Positions 5,102 through 8,090 of a stretch of DNA of 8,090 nucleotides are shown piece by piece (the first letter of the stretch is position 1; each line of letters starts with the position of its first letter). Both the position numbers and the translations under genes were made by a program. The notes below the pieces were generated by a model, which ran no database searches, was not told the DNA's origin, and worked only from the letters and a program-made list of their open reading frames with translations. This DNA is from Thermoplasmatota archaeon (lineage in GTDB: Archaea > Thermoplasmatota > Thermoplasmata > Thermoplasmatales > Thermoplasmataceae). The stretch is taken from NCBI GenBank assembly GCA_023379345.1, contig JAMCUV010000056.1, positions 1 through 8,090 of the forward strand, read 5' to 3'.

Positions 5102-6336
5102 GCCACGCATGGTCTTCATCAGGCGAGAAACGTACCATCTGGTGGTATTACGAACCATCTGGTCAGATCGTGGATTATCTGAAGGACATGCGTGATGCAG
5201 TTCATTACGGATTGCTGAAGTCAGAAGAACTGAGACGCACTAATGGAAAAATACCTTCACCAATAGATCTCAGGAGGGAGATCAAGCCCTGGTTCGATTC
5301 CACATATGGTTATGCGAAGCACCACATTAATCCTGTATGCAGATCGGCTGTTGCAATATTCAGATCATTCAGGAAGAACCGCAAGGGAAAGAGATATCCG
5401 GAAGCCAGGAAACTCTCCATGCGTCTGGACAGTGAACTTGTGAAGCTTCAGGACGGCTTCATCAGGATCACGATCAGACCACAGGAATATGAATACATTC
5501 CGGTGAATGGCAAGCACGCAAAATACAGTGAATACAGCCAATACAGAATATCCGAACTACTCCTCACAGACCGGAAGGTCGTCCTGTCATTCACGAAGCC
5601 TGATCAGAAGGAGATCAGAGAGAAGAAGATAGGCATGGATGTAAACTTCCGCAACCTCTCAATGACCGTAATCAATGACGGAAATGTGGAGGGAGTACTG
5701 GAAGAGTCCACAGGGAACATCGTTAAGGTCCAGAACGACTATTCAAGGAGACGGAGAAAGGTACAGAAGCACGTGATGAATCCCCGGAAGAGACAAAGGA
5801 AGCTCAGAGAAGCGAGGGGCAGACAGGCAAACAGGGTGAAAGATGCTCTCCACAAAACATCAGCGAAACTGGTGGACGAGAATCCTGATGCAACATTCGT
5901 TGTGGAGGACCTCACAAACATCAGGAAGACTTCACACCCATATGGCGAAAAGCTGAGAACCTATCTCAACAGATGGCCTTATGCCGAATTTCTGAGAATG
6001 TTAGAGTACAAGTCGCCCAACAAAATAATAAAGGTGAATCCAGGAGGGACTTCCTCGGAATGTCCTGTATGTGGTGAAAAAGTAAAGCACCCCACCTGGA
6101 AGATATCAAGATGTGAAAACTGTGATCGGGACTATGACAGGGACAGGCTCGCCTCACTGGCGATCTCCCTCCGTGGCCTTGATCTTTGCGGAGACCCGTT
6201 CCCCGTGAGTGCGGTAACCTCTGTGCCGTCCGTGATGGATGAGTACCTGTACGTCAGAAAGCAGCCTGGTCTTTCTGGAGCAGGTTCGACTGAGGCGGCA
6301 TACGTTCCGAACAAGGTAGTGCATAAGATTGCATAA
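5098..6336 (+). CDS. tnpB: TnpB, RNA-guided RuvC nuclease of the IS607 element
   Basis: A 412-residue TnpB (IS605 OrfB) protein. Characterised family members are RNA-guided DNA nucleases ancestral to Cas12 that use an omega RNA from the element's right end. The RuvC acidic triad is visible: Asp181 in GMDVNFRN, Glu270 in FVVEDLTNIRK, and the RuvC-III aspartate in YDRDRLASLAI (Asp349, or Asp347 depending on alignment). A zinc ribbon is formed by Cys322, Cys325, Cys339 and Cys342. The segment 215-250 is very basic (SRRRRKVQKH and onward), fitting nucleic-acid binding. RuvC-III lacks the usual Asn-Ala of DRDxNAA and has Leu-Ala instead, a variant I associate with archaeal TnpB. The start is TTG at 5098 within the tnpA stop overlap. 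The protein looks full length and potentially active. Confidence 0.92.
   Translation: MSHAWSSSGEKRTIWWYYEPSGQIVDYLKDMRDAVHYGLLKSEELRRTNGKIPSPIDLRREIKPWFDSTYGYAKHHINPVCRSAVAIFRSFRKNRKGKRYPEARKLSMRLDSELVKLQDGFIRITIRPQEYEYIPVNGKHAKYSEYSQYRISELLLTDRKVVLSFTKPDQKEIREKKIGMDVNFRNLSMTVINDGNVEGVLEESTGNIVKVQNDYSRRRRKVQKHVMNPRKRQRKLREARGRQANRVKDALHKTSAKLVDENPDATFVVEDLTNIRKTSHPYGEKLRTYLNRWPYAEFLRMLEYKSPNKIIKVNPGGTSSECPVCGEKVKHPTWKISRCENCDRDYDRDRLASLAISLRGLDLCGDPFPVSAVTSVPSVMDEYLYVRKQPGLSGAGSTEAAYVPNKVVHKIA
5134..5163. repeat. 10-base direct repeat ACCATCTGGT, 20 bases apart
   Basis: ACCATCTGGT occurs at 5134-5143 and again at 5154-5163. Each copy has ACCA/TGGT symmetric arms. The spacing of 20 is two helical turns and not a multiple of three, so the copies are read in different frames within tnpB and are not a protein repeat. 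Confidence 0.4.
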
Positions 6337-6440
6337 CATTTTGAGAACGGAAGGCCGTATAACGGAAAAGACAAAAAATTTCAGATCGCAGCAGGATTCC
6401 CGTGAGAAGAAGTAAGATCATGCGAAATGCAAGAACAGCC
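6230..6440 (+). ncRNA. region where an omega RNA (TnpB guide) is expected
   Basis: In TnpB elements the guide-RNA scaffold usually overlaps the 3' end of tnpB and runs to the right end of the element, so this stretch is the expected place. It contains small hairpin elements (6347-6365) and possible TTCCG/CGGAA pairings between 6305-6309 and the repeats at 6348-6352 or 6363-6367. Borders and structure are inferred, not demonstrated. Confidence 0.25.
6347..6365 (+). other. alternative short hairpins downstream of tnpB
   Basis: ACGG (6347-6350), CCGT (6355-6358) and ACGG (6362-6365) follow one another, so the middle segment can pair with either neighbour, with a 4-base or a 3-base loop. The 7-mer AACGGAA also occurs twice (6346-6352 and 6361-6367). 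These could belong to the scaffold of an omega RNA or to recombinase sites near the element end. Confidence 0.35.
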
Positions 6441-6462
6441 GCAGACCATTGAATTTGCGGCT
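6437..6462. other. stem-loop, 7-bp perfect stem extended to 9 bp
   Basis: AGCCGCA (6437-6443) pairs with TGCGGCT (6456-6462). A G-U pair and an A-U pair extend the stem inward, leaving an 8-base loop. It is the strongest hairpin in the non-coding stretch between tnpB and the next gene (6337-6538), and a pyrimidine-rich run follows. It may mark the right end of the element, be part of its RNA, or be a host structure before the 6539 promoter. Confidence 0.45.
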
Positions 6463-6506
6463 TTACTCTCTCGTCTCAGTTGGATTCATGTTTTCCGTGA
6501 TCATAA

Positions 6507-6517
6507 CTATATATTAA
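6507..6517 (+). promoter_or_regulatory. TATA box for the 6539 gene
   Basis: CTATATATTAA is a strong archaeal TATA box centred 27 bases upstream of the ATG at 6539. With no Shine-Dalgarno in between, the transcript is probably leaderless. Confidence 0.65.
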
Positions 6518-6538
6518 CCATGGGATAACACGCTGTAA

Positions 6539-7054
6539 ATGTATAATGAAAGATTGATGTATGGGAGCATAGCAACAGGAATCATATCCGGAGTCCTGCT
6601 TCTCATACTTATTGGCTGGATCCCTCTGTACGGCTGGATAATTGCAGGTTTTGCCGCCGGTCTGGCATCCCGGGGATCAGCCAGGGGATTCATGTCTGCC
6701 CTCATTTCTGGTGTTGTTGTGTCCATAGGCATAATTCTCATGGCACTCTTCATGCCATTCTCAGATTTAGCCACCATCAGTTCGTTCCTTGGAAATGCCT
6801 ACCTGAATGCACATGCATTCCCGTACCTCTATTCCCTGCTTTCAAATGGAACAATACCCCTGGTGAAGATAATTGCAGTTGATTACATTGCAATCCCGGT
6901 GGTTGGCGGCATAATTGGCGGAGCCATACTGAACAATGGGTACTACATAGTGGAATCACAGGAGGCCCCCACAGCAGCGCCCGCCCAAATCCAGGCTCCT
7001 GAGCCGCAGATCAGCAAGCCGGAAGCCGGCGAAGAGGCTTCAAAGATATCCTGA
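6539..7054 (+). CDS. four-helix membrane protein, DUF5518-like
   Basis: A 171-residue integral membrane protein of unknown function. Four hydrophobic segments lie at about 8-27, 28-47, 53-73 and 108-131, rich in Gly and Ile (for example VVGGIIGGAILNNGYY). The Gly-rich repeated-helix pattern resembles DUF5518 proteins of archaea, but I could not confirm this. A hydrophilic tail (about 139-171) rich in Ala, Pro, Glu and Gln follows and is probably disordered and cytosolic. The ATG is supported by the TATA box 27 bases upstream. It lies to the right of the IS607 element with its promoter intact. Its 3' end overlaps the convergent acyl-CoA dehydrogenase gene by 15 bases. Confidence 0.8.
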   Translation: MYNERLMYGSIATGIISGVLLLILIGWIPLYGWIIAGFAAGLASRGSARGFMSALISGVVVSIGIILMALFMPFSDLATISSFLGNAYLNAHAFPYLYSLLSNGTIPLVKIIAVDYIAIPVVGGIIGGAILNNGYYIVESQEAPTAAPAQIQAPEPQISKPEAGEEASKIS

Positions 7055-8086
7055 TTTTTCCCCGAAGACTTCCTTTGACAGCCTCATGCCGTCCGCAGCC
7101 TGGTTCTCCAGAAGTATTGTAAGGCCCACTGCATCGCGGTAGAATTTCTCAACTCCGAAGTCCTCGATGTATCCATACCCCCCATGGTACTGCAGGGAAT
7201 ATTTCGTGGCCCTTTTTGCAAGATCTGCGGCGTGAACCTTGAGCATGAGCATCTCTGTCTCATTCATCTCTCCTGAGGCCTGCAGGGCTATCTCTGCCAT
7301 CCTGAGCTCTGACATGAGCCGCGATATGTTGTTGGCAACTGTGCTGTAGTCCTTCAGCGGTTTCTCGAACGTCTTCCTGACCCTGGTGTAATCCACTGTC
7401 TTTGCCAGTGCCCCCCTGGCAATGCCGAGAGCTATTGCAGAGATTTCCAGGTCCATTCCTGAGAGAATTTTCTCCATTCTTTCGACTCCATTGCTGGAAA
7501 TAACTTCATAATCACCGGAATCGATATTTGCCACTGAATACTTCAGCCCCCTGAATGATAAGTGATGATCCTCGTCCCATAAACTGAATCCATTCTTCAC
7601 AAGCACAAGTTTTCCATCATCGGTGACAGCCACAAGACAGCCGCCTGGTCTTCCAATGACGTATCTCCTTGTCCCACTTATCTTATTCCCGGATATCTTC
7701 AGTTCCCCTGCGTTTCCCGAACCGTCTGTGGCTGGCCACAGGGAGACGGCAAATGATTCCTCACCTGTGGCGATCTTTCCAAGCAGACTGTCTGCCTTCC
7801 CTTCCAGTAACCTGCCTGCGATGGACCCTGTTATGAGTACCAGTGCGGATACAGATGGAGAATAAGACGCCAGTTCCTTCAATATCACGGCGTATCCCTG
7901 TCTGTCTATGCCTGCTCCTCCAACTTCAGCTGGAAGAGCTGCCCCAAGAAATCCCTGCGCAGCCAGAGAGATGGCAAGATCGTCCGTTATTCCTGTCCTC
8001 TCAATGGCAACTGCTGAATTGGCAATATTCTTCTCTGCAAACTCAATCACTGCAGATCTCAGTATATCCTGTTCTTCCATTGACAT
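7040..8086 (-). CDS. acyl-CoA dehydrogenase family flavoprotein, divergent
   Basis: A 348-residue acyl-CoA dehydrogenase, an FAD enzyme that oxidises acyl-CoA thioesters to enoyl-CoA in fatty- or branched-acid breakdown. The N-terminal helical domain starts MSMEEQDILRSAVIEFAEKN and has LPAEVGGAG (51-59). The C-terminal domain has YTRVRKTFEKPL (233-244), the family signature QYHGGYGYIEDFGVEKFYRDA (299-319), and Glu327 in LLENQ, which aligns with the catalytic Glu of the IYEGT motif. It is shorter than the usual 380 residues: the middle domain lacks a clear TEPxxGSD flavin/substrate motif and reads WPATDGSGNAGE instead, and the RxxFGxP motif has Glu for Gly. ATG at 8086 fits the family start, but only four bases precede it, so an upstream extension cannot be excluded. 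Substrate unknown. Confidence 0.85.
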   Translation of the reverse strand: MSMEEQDILRSAVIEFAEKNIANSAVAIERTGITDDLAISLAAQGFLGAALPAEVGGAGIDRQGYAVILKELASYSPSVSALVLITGSIAGRLLEGKADSLLGKIATGEESFAVSLWPATDGSGNAGELKISGNKISGTRRYVIGRPGGCLVAVTDDGKLVLVKNGFSLWDEDHHLSFRGLKYSVANIDSGDYEVISSNGVERMEKILSGMDLEISAIALGIARGALAKTVDYTRVRKTFEKPLKDYSTVANNISRLMSELRMAEIALQASGEMNETEMLMLKVHAADLAKRATKYSLQYHGGYGYIEDFGVEKFYRDAVGLTILLENQAADGMRLSKEVFGEKSGYL

Positions 8087-8090
8087 CTTA

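Larger units (their letters stand above)
4450..6462 (+). mobile_element. IS607-type element carrying tnpA and tnpB (ends not determined)
   Basis: The pairing of a MerR-HTH serine recombinase with an overlapping tnpB is diagnostic of the IS607 group. IS607 elements lack terminal inverted repeats and make no long target duplication, so the borders given are only guesses: the left end lies somewhere in 4399-4516 and the right end somewhere in 6337-6500. Both reading frames are open. Flanking genes on both sides look intact. Confidence 0.75.

Noticed and set aside
4450..6438. ATGCCTGAACAG (4450-4461) and ATGCAAGAACAG (6427-6438) as direct repeats marking the ends of the IS607 element
   Set aside because: Ten of 12 bases match, but a match of this quality is expected about once by chance when the two flanks are compared, and IS607 elements do not produce long target duplications.
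6337..6500. Small genes downstream of tnpB, such as a 10-codon plus-strand frame at 6420 and a 22-codon minus-strand frame
   Set aside because: Very short, no ribosome site and no protein-like composition.
1..8090. CRISPR arrays, tRNA or rRNA genes
   Set aside because: No regularly spaced repeats of CRISPR type and no tRNA cloverleaf or rRNA signature were seen on either strand.

Overview
The window looks like chromosomal DNA of an archaeon, most likely an acidophilic member of the Thermoplasmatales or a close relative. The reasons are TATA boxes lying 26-31 bases upstream of start codons (typical of leaderless archaeal transcripts), Shine-Dalgarno motifs of the GGTGA/GGAG type in front of internal operon genes, TTG starts, heavy use of AGG and ATA codons, a sulfocyanin-like blue copper protein, a GH57 amylase and an archaeal-type TnpB. 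The lineage is an inference; there is no rRNA or marker gene here.

Layout. Positions 2-928 (+) hold the 3' part of a GH57 alpha-amylase, which converges on a short minus-strand gene (935-1270, possible DUF5752 family with an AT-hook-like tail). A minus-strand cluster follows, given here in transcription order: a 47-residue HTH-like microprotein (4398-4255), a GT4 glycosyltransferase (4056-2890), a two-helix membrane protein with a winged helix-turn-helix (2883-2392), then a SHOCT-domain membrane protein (2294-1929) and a sulfocyanin-like cupredoxin (1911-1339). An IS607-type mobile element (serine recombinase tnpA 4517-5101, RNA-guided-nuclease-family tnpB 5098-6336) sits on the plus strand next to the microprotein gene. 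To its right are a four-helix membrane protein (6539-7054, +) and an atypical acyl-CoA dehydrogenase (8086-7040, -), which overlap tail to tail.

How the parts may work together. The GT4 enzyme and the membrane wHTH protein are 6 bases apart and probably co-transcribed. The SHOCT and cupredoxin genes form a second unit with its own TATA box. Between the two units, 59 bases (2332-2390) consist almost entirely of repeats: two palindromes of the TGAAATGCATTTCA type followed by three GTTGC units at exact 10-base spacing, ending next to the TATA box. This looks like a multi-site operator controlling the copper-protein operon, and the neighbouring membrane wHTH protein is an obvious candidate ligand. 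That operator, its Met/Tyr/Gly-rich membrane partner and the cupredoxin form the most promising undescribed unit in the window. The GH57, GT4 and possible DUF5752 genes suggest a glucan or glycoconjugate theme, but this is weak.

The IS607 element has open frames for both proteins, and TnpB keeps all three RuvC acidic residues and four zinc cysteines. TnpA, however, has His where the catalytic-domain KDRL motif normally has Asp, so the element may keep a working nuclease with an impaired recombinase. Its exact ends could not be placed.
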